Shown: positions 34,235 through 42,248, numbered from the stretch's first letter. The stretch: DNA of 64,000 bases from Halosolutus halophilus (GCF_022869805.1 NZ_CP094974.1:4994679-5058678), one strand, 5' to 3'. The notes: generated from the sequence alone by a model not told the origin. Translations and numbers: made by a program.

Positions 34235-35488
34235 ATGCCATCGCTTCCGGTCGAGATACTGCTCGGCGTCTATCTCGGTCTGCTGACCGGCATCGTTCCG
34301 GCGCTGGTCGCCGGTTCACTCGGCTTTCTCGTCCGGTACTTCAGCGGCGTCACGCTCCCCGGGTTCGGTGTGGTCGTGCTCGCGCTGTCGATCGCCAGCG
34401 TCCAGGGCGGACTGCTCGGACTCGTCGAGCCGAGCATCGCGCAGTCGCCACGACTGCTGGTCGCGGTGCTGGTCGTCCTGATGCTCGCCCTGTACGCGCA
34501 CGATCAGGGCGACAAACTCGGTGCCGAACTCCCGCGGCGCCTCTCGCTGACCGCCCTCCGCCAGCGGACGCTCTCCGCCGACGTCGTCGAACTCGTCGGG
34601 ACCGTCGGCCAGGTCACGATTCGTCCGACCGGCGAGATCCGCGACATGGAGGGATATCCGCCGCTACCGGAGCCCCTCCGGAAGACGCTCAGGGCCGGGT
34701 CGTGGAAACTCCCCGCGGACCTCCCGCTGTCGGAACTCGAGGTCCGCCTCGAAGAACGGCTCCGCACCGACCACGACCTCGCGGACGTCGACGTCTCGAT
34801 CGACGAGCGGGCGCGGGCGACGATCGTCGCTGCACCGCCGTCCGGAACCCTCTCGCGGCGCGTCCCGGCGGGGAAGCGGGCGGTCTCGCTCGCCACGCTG
34901 GTGCCGACGGGGCTCGACCGCGGCGACGAGGTGGCCGTCCGGACGGCCGATCGGACGATCGGGGGGCCGGTCCTGAGCGTTCGGACGCCTGCCGACGCCG
35001 AGTCCACCGCGATCGGGGGTAGCGACGAATCAGTGGCGGAAGCGCCGACCGTCCCCGACGGCGGCGAGGAGTCGACGACGTCGGTCCCTCCGGGGCGGGG
35101 GACCGGGGCCAGTCCCGGCGGAACCGGTCGCGTCACCATCGCCGTGGCCCGGCGGGACGTGGAACCGCTGTTCGCGGCGGAACAGCCCCGACTCGTCGTC
35201 CGATCGCGGGGGACGAACCGCGAGTTCGAGGCGTTCGCGCTGGCCAAACGAGCCGGGTACGCGATCCGACGGGTCACCGTGGGGTCGGCCGGTGCGCTCG
35301 AGGAACCGCGGCCATCGGCGGACGTGACGGTCGTCGCGGTCCGGCGGCAGGGAAGTGAGACCGCCGGTCGTCGACACGGCTGGGTGTTCGGTCCCGGGAT
35401 CGAACGGTCGCTCGCGGTCGGCGACGAGGTGTTCGTCGCGGGTCCGGAGGCGGTCGTCGAGGAATTCGCGGAGGCGATCGGCCGATGA
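34235..35488 (+). CDS. Membrane protein with TrkA-C-like regulatory domains (first of pair)
   Basis: This 417-residue protein has three N-terminal helices (about 8-30, 40-62 and 70-88) and a long soluble region. Segments LRQRTLSADVVELVGTVGQV, EIRDMEGYPPLPEPLRK and the terminal FGPGIERSLAVGDEVFVAGP resemble the RCK-C/TrkA-C fold. An acidic, Ser/Gly-rich linker (about 265-300) separates two halves. It has no pore motif, so it likely regulates transport. ATG at 34235 follows the A/T box cctttaacg (about 34205-34213). The next gene encodes a protein of the same build, and the two are linked by a 17-codon mini-ORF. Confidence 0.75.
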   Translation: MPSLPVEILLGVYLGLLTGIVPALVAGSLGFLVRYFSGVTLPGFGVVVLALSIASVQGGLLGLVEPSIAQSPRLLVAVLVVLMLALYAHDQGDKLGAELPRRLSLTALRQRTLSADVVELVGTVGQVTIRPTGEIRDMEGYPPLPEPLRKTLRAGSWKLPADLPLSELEVRLEERLRTDHDLADVDVSIDERARATIVAAPPSGTLSRRVPAGKRAVSLATLVPTGLDRGDEVAVRTADRTIGGPVLSVRTPADAESTAIGGSDESVAEAPTVPDGGEESTTSVPPGRGTGASPGGTGRVTIAVARRDVEPLFAAEQPRLVVRSRGTNREFEAFALAKRAGYAIRRVTVGSAGALEEPRPSADVTVVAVRRQGSETAGRRHGWVFGPGIERSLAVGDEVFVAGPEAVVEEFAEAIGR

Positions 35489-35538
35489 GCGGTGTCGTCG
35501 CCCTCACGAGCGCGATGACCGGGGGCGATCCCGCGTGA
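35485..35538 (+). other. 17-codon mini-ORF bridging two TrkA-C genes
   Basis: ATG at 35485 overlaps the previous gene's stop as ATGA. The frame reads MSGVVALTSAMTGGDPA and stops at TGA 35536-35538. That stop overlaps the GTG start of the next gene as GTGA. The mini-ORF could hand ribosomes from one gene to the next, as in reinitiation. It has no recognisable protein motif. Confidence 0.4.
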
Positions 35539-36734
35539 ACGCGGTCGTCGCACAGCAGGCCTCCCCGGAACTGCTGGAGGTGCTGCTCGACGTGCTCGGT
35601 CGCTTCCTGGGGTTCGCGGTCCTCGCGGGCGGCACGGCGGCCATCGCGGCCGTCGCCTTCCGCTGGTACAGCGACGACGAACTCCCGGAGGGGGTCGGCG
35701 TCCTGCTCGGTATTTCGATGGTCGCGATCTGGTTGAATACCACCGCCGCGCTCCAGGACGCGATCATCGGCGAGACGCCGCTTCTCGACTCCGAGACGGC
35801 CGTCTACACCGTCGTCACCTTCGTCGTGAGCGCGATCGCCGCGGACGGCGGCCGGCGGATCGGGGATCGCCTCGCCCGCGACGTGTTCGTGCTCGCGGCG
35901 CCCCGGACGATCGACGACGTGACCCAGCTCGTCCGATCGGCCGGTCGGGTGGTGACCCTCGAACTCCCCGACGAGATCGAGGACGTGGACGGCTACGATC
36001 CCGTCGACGACGCGACGAAGGCGGACCTCGCCGGCCAGACGCTTCACTTCCCGCGGCGACTCACCGTCGACCAGCTTCGGGACCGATTCGTCGATCGGCT
36101 CGCGCGCGACCACGGCATCGGTCACGTCGACGTCGAGTTCGCCGCCGACGGCTCGATCGAGTACCTCGCGCTGGGCAGTCGTCCGGCCGGGATCGGGCCG
36201 ACGCTCGCGCCGGGGACCGTTGCCGTCGCGCTCCGTGCCGATCCGGCAGCCGACGCGAGTCCCGGTGACGCCGTCCGCCTCTGGCGTCGCGACGGGGACT
36301 CCTACCGGCCCGTCACCCGGGGCGAACTCCGGGGCACCGCCGAGGACGTGGCGACGGTCGCCGTCGACGCCGACGACGCGGCCGAACTCGAACCCGACGC
36401 CGATTATCGGCTCGCGACCCTCCCCGGAAACCCGGGCGCGGAACGCGATCTCGTCTCCCTGCTCCGGGCCGCCGACGAGACGGTGACGACGCTCGCCGTC
36501 GACGAGGGCGACCCGCTCGCAGGCGCGACCGTCGGATCGCTGCCGGTGCTCGTACTCGCGATCGATCGGGGCGACGACCCGATCGCGCTGCCGGCCGACG
36601 ACACCGCCCTGAAAGCGGGCGACGTCGCCTACGTCTTGGCTCGACCGGAGGCCCTGCGCCGACTCTCGACCGGATCGATCGACGGGGCCGACGGGGCAGT
36701 CGACGAGGCCGTCGATCGTCGAACGGAGCGGTAG
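35535..36734 (+). CDS. Membrane protein with TrkA-C-like regulatory domains (second of pair)
   Basis: This 399-residue protein is built like its upstream neighbour: three hydrophobic helices (about 18-42, 56-75 and 88-104), then a soluble part. PRTIDDVTQLVRSAGRVVTL, EIEDVDGYDPVDDATK and the final TALKAGDVAYVLARPEALRR correspond to segments of the upstream protein, so the pair is an old duplication. The last portion fits a TrkA-C domain (SLPVLVLAIDRGDDPIALPA). GTG at 35535 is preferred because it overlaps the mini-ORF stop as GTGA; upstream sequence in this frame is a shadow of the preceding gene. Function is presumably regulation of potassium or anion flux. Confidence 0.75.
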   Translation: MNAVVAQQASPELLEVLLDVLGRFLGFAVLAGGTAAIAAVAFRWYSDDELPEGVGVLLGISMVAIWLNTTAALQDAIIGETPLLDSETAVYTVVTFVVSAIAADGGRRIGDRLARDVFVLAAPRTIDDVTQLVRSAGRVVTLELPDEIEDVDGYDPVDDATKADLAGQTLHFPRRLTVDQLRDRFVDRLARDHGIGHVDVEFAADGSIEYLALGSRPAGIGPTLAPGTVAVALRADPAADASPGDAVRLWRRDGDSYRPVTRGELRGTAEDVATVAVDADDAAELEPDADYRLATLPGNPGAERDLVSLLRAADETVTTLAVDEGDPLAGATVGSLPVLVLAIDRGDDPIALPADDTALKAGDVAYVLARPEALRRLSTGSIDGADGAVDEAVDRRTER

Positions 36735-36765
36735 CTACTTGGCGTCGGCACCGATAGCGCCACCT

Positions 36766-37050
36766 ATGCCCACGAAGTGGAAACTGTTCGCCGATCTCGC
36801 CGAACGCGCGGGCGACAAACACGTCACCGTCGACGCCGACGCCGGCGATACCGTCGGCGACGCGCTCGAAGACCTGCTCGTCGACGCGCCCGAACTGGAG
36901 GGGCGCGTCCTCGACAGCGACGGCGAGCTTCGATCGCAGATCAACGTCCTTCGCAACGGAACGAACGTCCTCGTCGAAGAAGAGGGGCTCGAGACGGAAC
37001 TCGACGAGAGCGACGAACTGGCGCTGTTTCCGCCGGTCAGCGGCGGCTGA
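36766..37050 (+). CDS. samp1: Small archaeal modifier protein (ubiquitin-like, SAMP1/MoaD type)
   Basis: The protein (94 residues) has a beta-grasp fold ending in the diglycine PPVSGG, which is activated by the E1-like enzyme UbaA and conjugated to lysines (sampylation) or used as sulfur carrier. MPTKWKLFADLAERAGDK, DALEDLLVDAPELEGRVLD and the final DELALFPPVSGG match SAMP1 and MoaD. ATG at 36766 is chosen over 36739, whose extra nine residues are Ala/Pro-rich and atypical. No molybdopterin genes are adjacent, so a modifier role is slightly favoured. Confidence 0.88.
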   Translation: MPTKWKLFADLAERAGDKHVTVDADAGDTVGDALEDLLVDAPELEGRVLDSDGELRSQINVLRNGTNVLVEEEGLETELDESDELALFPPVSGG

Positions 37051-37165
37051 TTCCGCGCTGGTTGACCGCGATCGGCGTGCGATCGGATCACACGTATCGT
37101 TCGGGTCGGTTCTGACGATCGGTTCCTCGACGGGGCCGACGGGACGGGAAGGCGGGACGTCCTCC

Positions 37166-37936
37166 CTAGCGGTTACGAGCCGTGAGCGAGATACTCTTCA
37201 CGCCGTACTTCTGGCACGCCCCCTGTGCTTGCTCCGAGATGAAATCGTACTGCGGATTCTCCCTGACCTCGACGTCGCGGAAGCCGGCCGCTTCGATCAT
37301 CGCCGTGTAGTCGTTGATCTGTTCGGCGCCGCCGATACACGCCGCCCAGAGATCCGAACTGGTCTTGATGCTGTCGGGCATCTGGGTTTCGCTGATGATG
37401 TCCGAGATTCCGAGTCGCCCTCCCGGTCTGAGTACTCGATTCGTCTCCCGGAAGACTCGCTCTTTCTCCGCGGAGAGGTTGATGACGCCGTTCGAGATCA
37501 CGACGTCGAACGACTCGTCCTCGAACGGGAGGTCTTCGACGTAGCCGTGTTCGAACGAGACGGAGTCGAATCCGCCCTCGTCGCGAAGCTGCCGTGCGTT
37601 CTCCAGTTGTGCCTCCGTCATATCGAGGCCGGTCACGCTCCCGGTGTCGCCGACGTGACGCGCCGCGACGAACGCGTCCGTACCGGAGCCGCTCCCCAGA
37701 TCGAGTACGTCGTCGCCCTCCCGTACGTCGACGAGTTCGAAGTGATAGCCGACGCCCGCGAAGGACTCGACCGCGGCCTCGGGGACCGCATCGAGGTCCG
37801 CTGCCGGATAGCCGAGCCGCGCTGCCAGCGGGCGTCCCATCTCGAAGTGGAACTCCTCGTCGGGGGTCTCGGCGACGGCCCGGTACACGCCCTTGACCTC
37901 CTGTTCGAGTTTGTCGACGTCGAGGGATTCATTCAC
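37166..37936 (-). CDS. SAM-dependent methyltransferase, ArsM-like
   Basis: This 256-residue class I methyltransferase has motif I VLDLGSGSGTDAF (about 76-88), TGLDMTEAQLENARQL, the acidic EDLPFEDESFDVVISNGVIN and VLRPGGRLGISDI. The stretch WAACIGGAEQINDYTAMIEA and the late CQKYGVKS recall arsenite methyltransferases, which use cysteines at these places. A Cys near position 72 is missing, so arsenite as substrate is uncertain. Translation starts at GTG 37936. Its leader is long and contains two chained mini-ORFs and a 26-bp tandem repeat. The promoter module at 38069-38148 is duplicated in front of the DUF1059 gene. Confidence 0.8.
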   Translation of the reverse strand: MNESLDVDKLEQEVKGVYRAVAETPDEEFHFEMGRPLAARLGYPAADLDAVPEAAVESFAGVGYHFELVDVREGDDVLDLGSGSGTDAFVAARHVGDTGSVTGLDMTEAQLENARQLRDEGGFDSVSFEHGYVEDLPFEDESFDVVISNGVINLSAEKERVFRETNRVLRPGGRLGISDIISETQMPDSIKTSSDLWAACIGGAEQINDYTAMIEAAGFRDVEVRENPQYDFISEQAQGACQKYGVKSISLTARNR

Positions 37937-37997
37937 GTTCGATCACCGCCTGCAGTCTGTGCCCGGCCGAACCGTGTGATACGTACGGTGCTGTCAT
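37929..37997 (-). other. 22-codon leader ORF overlapping the methyltransferase start
   Basis: ATG at 37997 opens MTAPYVSHGSAGHRLQAVIE and two more codons to TGA at 37929. The last 8 nt overlap the GTG start (37936) of the methyltransferase in another frame. Ribosomes ending here could reinitiate on the GTG. An upstream ORF of nine codons (38023-37994) shares its first eight codons with this one because of the tandem repeat. Its stop overlaps this ATG as ATGA. No protein motif is visible. Confidence 0.4.
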
Positions 37998-38025
37998 GGG
38001 TGTGATACGTACGGTGCTGTCATGG
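37974..38025. repeat. 26-bp perfect tandem repeat in the methyltransferase leader
   Basis: Two identical 26-nt units lie head to tail at 37974-37999 and 38000-38025. Each contains the palindromic core tacgta, and on the reverse strand an ATG followed by ACA GCA CCG TAC GTA. The repeat sits between the promoter module (38069-38148) and the methyltransferase GTG at 37936. It could be an operator pair or an attenuator. Confidence 0.8.
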
Positions 38026-38068
38026 ATTCGTTTCGCCTCCGTGCGTGAATCGCTACGGTCGACTGGGA

Positions 38069-38148
38069 TAGATAGGTATCTCGTGGCGTTTTCGCACGCA
38101 CTGCCCTCCTCGCACCCGATGAATACCGGTCACCGGCTGCAAGCCGGA
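38069..38148 (-). promoter_or_regulatory. Promoter module copy A (methyltransferase)
   Basis: This 80-nt segment aligns without gaps to 38449-38528, with about 58 identical positions by my count. On the reverse strand it runs from a hairpin CCGGCT-TGC-AGCCGG (38133-38147) to a TATA-like box GAGATACCTATCTA (38069-38082). The box predicts a transcription start near 38045, giving a leader of about 110 nt for the methyltransferase. The hairpin may act as terminator of the DUF1059 gene or as an activator site. Confidence 0.6.
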
Positions 38149-38237
38149 CCAGCCGTTGTGTCGGGGTTCGAAACGGCCGCGTTCGAACGGAACACCGTCA
38201 TGGCGAACCGATCGCGGGAAAACGTCAGGACGGTCGC

Positions 38238-38411
38238 TTACACGACTTGCAGATGCTCTTCCTGTAGTTCCTCGTCCGTGTACTCCTGTCCGTGAACTTC
38301 CCTCATGTGGTTCTTGGCAAGTTCGATCGCTTCCGTTTCGTCTTCCGATTGGATGATGAACCGGCAATCGGCCGCTGCCGATTCGCAATCGAGTTTGTGT
38401 GCGTCAGTCAT
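38238..38411 (-). CDS. DUF1059 small protein
   Basis: The gene encodes 57 residues and is too short for most length cut-offs. The protein runs from MTDAHKLDCESAAADCRFII to ELQEEHLQVV. The DUF1059 pattern is clear: a CxxxxxxC pair near the N-terminus (Cys9 and Cys16), FIIQSEDETEAIELAKNH, and the end REVHGQEYTDEEL. Function is unknown, though homologues occur with stress and metal-related genes. Promoter module copy B ends 38 nt upstream, predicting a leader of about 17 nt. The methyltransferase gene downstream carries the same promoter module, suggesting joint regulation. Confidence 0.82.
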   Translation of the reverse strand: MTDAHKLDCESAAADCRFIIQSEDETEAIELAKNHMREVHGQEYTDEELQEEHLQVV

Positions 38412-38448
38412 GGTACTCCCCCGCGAGAGTCACTACGCCCGTCCGAAT

Positions 38449-38528
38449 TAGATAAGTATCTCATGGTAGCCGTGCAGGGACTGCCGTCGAGTCACTCGGT
38501 GACCGTCGGTCACCGGCTGCAAGCCGGA
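38449..38528 (-). promoter_or_regulatory. Promoter module copy B (DUF1059 gene)
   Basis: This is the second copy of the 80-nt module. The TATA-like box GAGATACTTATCTA (38449-38462) differs by one base from copy A, and the hairpin CCGGCT-TGC-AGCCGG (38513-38527) plus its flank are identical over 19 nt. Spacing between hairpin and TATA box is the same in both copies. The predicted start near 38428 lies about 17 nt before the DUF1059 ATG at 38411. Confidence 0.65.
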
Positions 38529-38593
38529 GCGGCCGCTGGCGGTCTCCTCGCCGTACGCACGCGGCCGCTCCGCGGCTCGTCTCCGGAGCGACG

Positions 38594-39403
38594 CTACGCA
38601 ACGGGCGTCTCGAGACTGAGCGTCGGTATCTCGCGTCGGTAGGACTCGTACGTCGACTCCGCCCACTCCCGTGCCGCCGGGTCGTCGGTATCGATCAACG
38701 TCTGGACCGTCCCGCTGGTGGGATCGGTGCCGCTGATCGCGACGCGGTCGTCGAAGATACCGACCCCGTAGGGCGGCAAGTCGTCGCGCAGCCGGACCGT
38801 GAGATTGCCGTTTTCCAGGGCGCTGGCGAACTGCTCCGGGTCGGTCGAGCGGATGTAGTTGGCGACGCTTGGCGAGGCGATGATCTCCGCGTGCATGCCC
38901 GCGACGATTCGCTGACAGAGCTCGTCCCTGCACGGTTCGAGGAGGGCCACGTCGAACCCGACGACCCGGAACCGGTCCGTCTCTCGCAGCAGGGACGTAA
39001 AGCGGTTCACCGGGCGGTACGGGTCGTCGGCCGCGGCGACCGTCACGACCGCGTCGGAGACCATCTCGATGGTGAATCCGTCCGCCTCGTCCGGGAGCAA
39101 CTGCCAGACGTCCCGAAGCGTCTGCTCGGTCTCGAGTCGGTCGAGTAGCTCCTGCATCCCCGCTGCGACGAAGGCACCCAGTTGCGTCGCCTCGTAGTGT
39201 CGCCCCTCTCTGGTGATCCAGCACCGGTCTTCGAACGCGCGGAGCGTGCGCCCGATCGTAGACTGCGACACGCCGGTCATCGCCCGGAGGTCGGCCCGGC
39301 TCTGTGGCCGCCTGGCCAGGGCGGCCAGCGCGGTAACGCGGTGATCCGAGCGCGCGAGGAACTCGACGTCGTCGATCGGCGAATTCGTGGCACTCGTTAA
39401 CAT
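38594..39403 (-). CDS. Winged-helix transcriptional regulator with C-terminal sensor-like domain
   Basis: The protein has 269 residues. The N-terminal winged helix is visible: DDVEFLARSDHRVTALAALA, then SRADLRAMTGVSQSTIGRTL as helix-turn-helix and WITREGRHYEAT as wing. The C-terminal part (about 95-265) alternates strands and helices and includes FTIEMVSDAVVTVAAADDPY, FDVALLEPCRDELCQRIVAG and GVGIFDDRVAISGTDP, a pattern seen in many haloarchaeal regulators that sense small molecules. ATG at 39403 is chosen because ctataac (about 39426-39432, reverse strand) stands about 26 nt upstream. It lies directly upstream of the two genes with duplicated promoter modules and is a candidate regulator for them. 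Confidence 0.75.
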   Translation of the reverse strand: MLTSATNSPIDDVEFLARSDHRVTALAALARRPQSRADLRAMTGVSQSTIGRTLRAFEDRCWITREGRHYEATQLGAFVAAGMQELLDRLETEQTLRDVWQLLPDEADGFTIEMVSDAVVTVAAADDPYRPVNRFTSLLRETDRFRVVGFDVALLEPCRDELCQRIVAGMHAEIIASPSVANYIRSTDPEQFASALENGNLTVRLRDDLPPYGVGIFDDRVAISGTDPTSGTVQTLIDTDDPAAREWAESTYESYRREIPTLSLETPVA

Positions 39404-39545
39404 AGTGATCGTACGCAACCCAGTGTTATAGTTATTCCTTCCGCGACCCGAAACGATGCCGAGAAACGGAACCAAAACGGGGAGAATAGCCCATATACCG
39501 ACGGATTTCCCGGATTCCTTCCGCGGGGCCTACGGTGTCGCCACC

Positions 39546-40505
39546 TCACGCGTCCGCGACGAGGTCGATCCCGAGTACGAAGTCAGGTTCGTCGGACACG
39601 TCCGCACCCGCGTACGTGGCGTCGCTGACGTATCCGACCGTTTCTGGGATCAGCACGCGGGTCCGATCGGCCCCGAGCGTGGCGGCGTCTCGCGCGATCG
39701 CCCCGAACAGGGAGCGCGCCGCGTCGACGTCCGCCCACGCGGCGACGCCGTACTCGGCCCACGTTTCGGTGGCATCGCCGTCGGTGTCACCGTCGTCCGC
39801 CGCCGATCGCTCGACCGTCCGGGTCCGGTAGGCCGCACCCGCGAGCCCGTCGACGCTCTCGACGGCGAAGACGCTCGACTCGTCGGCGAAGCGATCGAAG
39901 TCGTCCCGCGTGAGTTCTCGGACGGCCCACGTCTCCTCCGGTGCGAGGCCGAGGCCGTCGAGGCGGGTCCGCGCGTCGCTGTGGGTCCAGTAGCGCCACG
40001 CGGCTGCGGGGTCGTTCGAGACGGGTGCCGGTCTCCTCGCCTCCGGATCGGGTGCCGGATGAGCGAAGCGAAATTCCATACTCGGGTCGAAGCCGCTCGC
40101 GCGGGCGGCCCCGAGGCCGGCCGTGTTCCACGAGAACACCATGATCCGGCCGACGGTCGCGCCCCGTTCGCGGGCCCACTCGAAACAGGCTTCGTTCAAT
40201 CGTCCGCTGACGCCCCGTCGTCGCGCGTCGGGCGCGACGCGCATCCCCTGGAACCACGCCTCGTCGGTCGAGACCATGACGCCCTGGACGATCCCGGCGA
40301 CCTCGCCGTCCAGTTCGGCGACGAACGTCTTCTTCGGTTCGTCGTCGTCTTCGAGCCACTCGTGGTAGATCCGGGGGATGTAGTCGCCGCCCCGATCGCT
40401 CCAGAGGTCGTTCGTGAAGTCGACGACGGCGTCGTAATCGTCGTGTCTCGCGCGGCGGATCTCGATCCGGTCGTCGCTCGCCGATCGCCCGTGTCCGGCG
40501 CTCAT
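39546..40505 (-). CDS. GNAT-family N-acetyltransferase
   Basis: This 319-residue protein has an N-terminal acetyltransferase domain: IRRARHDDYDAVVDFTND, FVAELDGEVAGIVQGVMVS, and the acetyl-CoA loop GMRVAPDARRRGVSGRLNEA followed by VMVF-like strand RIMVFSWNTAG. The C-terminal half (about 165-319) is a second, weaker GNAT-like fold without a clear CoA motif. The substrate is unknown. The gene begins 7 nt after gatD on the same strand, so the two are co-transcribed; a link to tRNA amidation is not obvious. Confidence 0.83.
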   Translation of the reverse strand: MSAGHGRSASDDRIEIRRARHDDYDAVVDFTNDLWSDRGGDYIPRIYHEWLEDDDEPKKTFVAELDGEVAGIVQGVMVSTDEAWFQGMRVAPDARRRGVSGRLNEACFEWARERGATVGRIMVFSWNTAGLGAARASGFDPSMEFRFAHPAPDPEARRPAPVSNDPAAAWRYWTHSDARTRLDGLGLAPEETWAVRELTRDDFDRFADESSVFAVESVDGLAGAAYRTRTVERSAADDGDTDGDATETWAEYGVAAWADVDAARSLFGAIARDAATLGADRTRVLIPETVGYVSDATYAGADVSDEPDFVLGIDLVADA

Positions 40506-40512
40506 CGGTCGA

Positions 40513-41808
40513 TCACTCCCAGGGGACCGATCGCTCCCGCAGTTCGCCCGCGAGCGACGTCCCCATCGCTTCCTCGACGTCCTCGGCGTTTTCGAGCGCC
40601 CACATCAGTTTGCCCTTCGCGGTACCGGGCAGGGTGTCGCCGGCCTCGATCACGCCCGCGTCGAGGAGGTCCCGACCGGTGTCGTAGACCCGATCGCAGA
40701 CCCGTCCCTCGAGACACTGACTCGTCATGACGGTCGTCGTCCCGTCCTCGATCAACTCCTCGATGCGCGGGACGAGGTCGGTGTGGACGTGGCCGAGTCC
40801 CGTTCCCTCGAGGACCAGCCCTTCGCTTCCCTCGACGACCTCGAGGAACGCGGGGTCCATCCCCGGCGTGAACTTCAGGAGTTCGACGTCGCTCTCGAGT
40901 TCGGGCTCGATCGCGAGGTCCGTCTCGCCCCGTTCCCGGTACTCGCGGCGGAACTCGACCGCTTCGGTCTCGCGGTTCGACGCCGCTCGACCGTTCGAGT
41001 CCCCCTGGGCCTCGCACGCCTCGTAGTCGACTTCGCCCAGCGGTTTCGCGCCGATCGTCTCGAACGCGTCCCGCCGCGAGGTGTGGTTCTTGCGGACCCG
41101 GGTGCCGCGGTGGAGCGCACAGACGTCGTCGCTCTCGGAGGCGTGCATACAGACCAGCACCTCCGCACAGTCGCTCTTGGCGGCCTCGACGGCACAGACG
41201 GCGTTCATCACGTTGTCCGAGGAGGGCCGATCGGCCGACCGCTGCGAGCCCGTGAAGACGATCGGGACGGGAGTGTCGAGCATGAACGAGAGCACCGACG
41301 CGGAGTACTGCATGGTGTCGGTCCCGTGCATGACGACGACGCCGTCGGCACCGGCGTCGATCTCCTCGTGGACGGCCCGGGCGAGGTCCTGCCAGATCTC
41401 CGGATCCATATTCTCCGAGAGGATGTTGGCGACGACGCGGCCCCGGTAGTTCGCCCGACCCGCGAGGTCCGGCACCGCACGCAGGACGTCTTCGGCGTCG
41501 AACTGCGCCGTCACGGCACCGGTGCGGTAGTCGACGGTCGAGGCGATGGTCCCGCCGGTCGAGATGAGCGAGATCGTCGGCAGGTCGTCGTCGAACTCGA
41601 CGGTCGACCCGCTCTCGTCGGTACTCGTGCCGTCGATCTCGTAGACGTCCTCCTCGAGGACCGAGACGTCGGCTTCGGCCCGATCGACGCCGACGTTGTA
41701 CCCGCCCTCGAGTTTCACGACGAGGTGATCGTCCGTGCTGGAGGGAAGCAACACGCCGTCGTACGTGCGGTCCGCGCGATCGACGCGGACGCGGTCACCT
41801 GGGTTCAT
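40513..41808 (-). CDS. gatD: Glutamyl-tRNA(Gln) amidotransferase subunit D
   Basis: This 431-residue archaeal enzyme with GatE converts Glu-tRNA(Gln) to Gln-tRNA(Gln). The N-terminal beta-barrel (MNPGDRVRVDRADRTYDGVL) is specific for GatD. The asparaginase-like domain has the two threonine motifs, STGGTIASTVDY and MHGTDTMQYSASVLSFML, and the dimer segment VFTGSQRSADRPSSDN. LVLEGTGLGHVHTDLVPRIE lies in the C-terminal domain. gatE is not in this window. The gene leads a two-gene unit with the acetyltransferase. Confidence 0.95.
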   Translation of the reverse strand: MNPGDRVRVDRADRTYDGVLLPSSTDDHLVVKLEGGYNVGVDRAEADVSVLEEDVYEIDGTSTDESGSTVEFDDDLPTISLISTGGTIASTVDYRTGAVTAQFDAEDVLRAVPDLAGRANYRGRVVANILSENMDPEIWQDLARAVHEEIDAGADGVVVMHGTDTMQYSASVLSFMLDTPVPIVFTGSQRSADRPSSDNVMNAVCAVEAAKSDCAEVLVCMHASESDDVCALHRGTRVRKNHTSRRDAFETIGAKPLGEVDYEACEAQGDSNGRAASNRETEAVEFRREYRERGETDLAIEPELESDVELLKFTPGMDPAFLEVVEGSEGLVLEGTGLGHVHTDLVPRIEELIEDGTTTVMTSQCLEGRVCDRVYDTGRDLLDAGVIEAGDTLPGTAKGKLMWALENAEDVEEAMGTSLAGELRERSVPWE

Positions 41809-41864
41809 GGGTGGCCGTTACGCAGCAGGCGACTTGAAGGCACGCTTTCCCTGCAGGGATCCGG

Positions 41865-42062
41865 CTACCCGACCAGCCCGACGAGGATCAGCCCCAGCCC
41901 GGTCAGCAGGAGGACGGCGGCGATCAACGCGGTCAGCAACCGGATGCTCGACAGCGCCTCTTCCGCCAGGTCGAGCCGCGGATAGAAGCGTCGGGCGGCA
42001 GACAGCAACCCCACCCCGAGCAGGATCGCGATGGCCCCGAAAACGATCAACTCGGTACTCAC
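41865..42062 (-). CDS. Small two-TM membrane protein
   Basis: This 65-residue protein starts with GTG at 42062. Two hydrophobic helices (about 3-19 and 41-63) are joined by an arginine- and glutamate-rich loop, RRFYPRLDLAEEALSSIR. A T-rich element (reverse strand, cttttttacacc, about 42084-42095) stands about 26 nt upstream, supporting the GTG as a leaderless start. Function is unknown; size and topology match many orphan membrane microproteins in haloarchaea. Confidence 0.6.
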   Translation of the reverse strand: MSTELIVFGAIAILLGVGLLSAARRFYPRLDLAEEALSSIRLLTALIAAVLLLTGLGLILVGLVG

Positions 42063-42248
42063 GGCGTACGAGTACCACCCCCGGTGTAAAAAAGACGGGG
42101 CCCGTCGCTCGCTCAGTGGATCCACAACTGTCACACCCCGTTACTCGATACAGGCAGTTCCCGCAGCCGCGAGAACCGCCGCCTCGATCGCAACCTCTCG
42201 TGGCCGTCGGGGAAAGGTCCTTGCCGCCAGCCCACGTCACGCTCTTCT

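Noticed and set aside
37166..37936. Firm call as arsenite methyltransferase
   Set aside because: Two cysteine regions fit, but the first conserved cysteine of ArsM is missing and no ars genes are adjacent, so only ArsM-like is claimed.
38133..38147. Hairpin read as part of a CRISPR-like or attachment-site repeat
   Set aside because: Only two copies exist, 380 nt apart, each at a fixed distance from a TATA-like box; a regulatory or terminator role explains them better.
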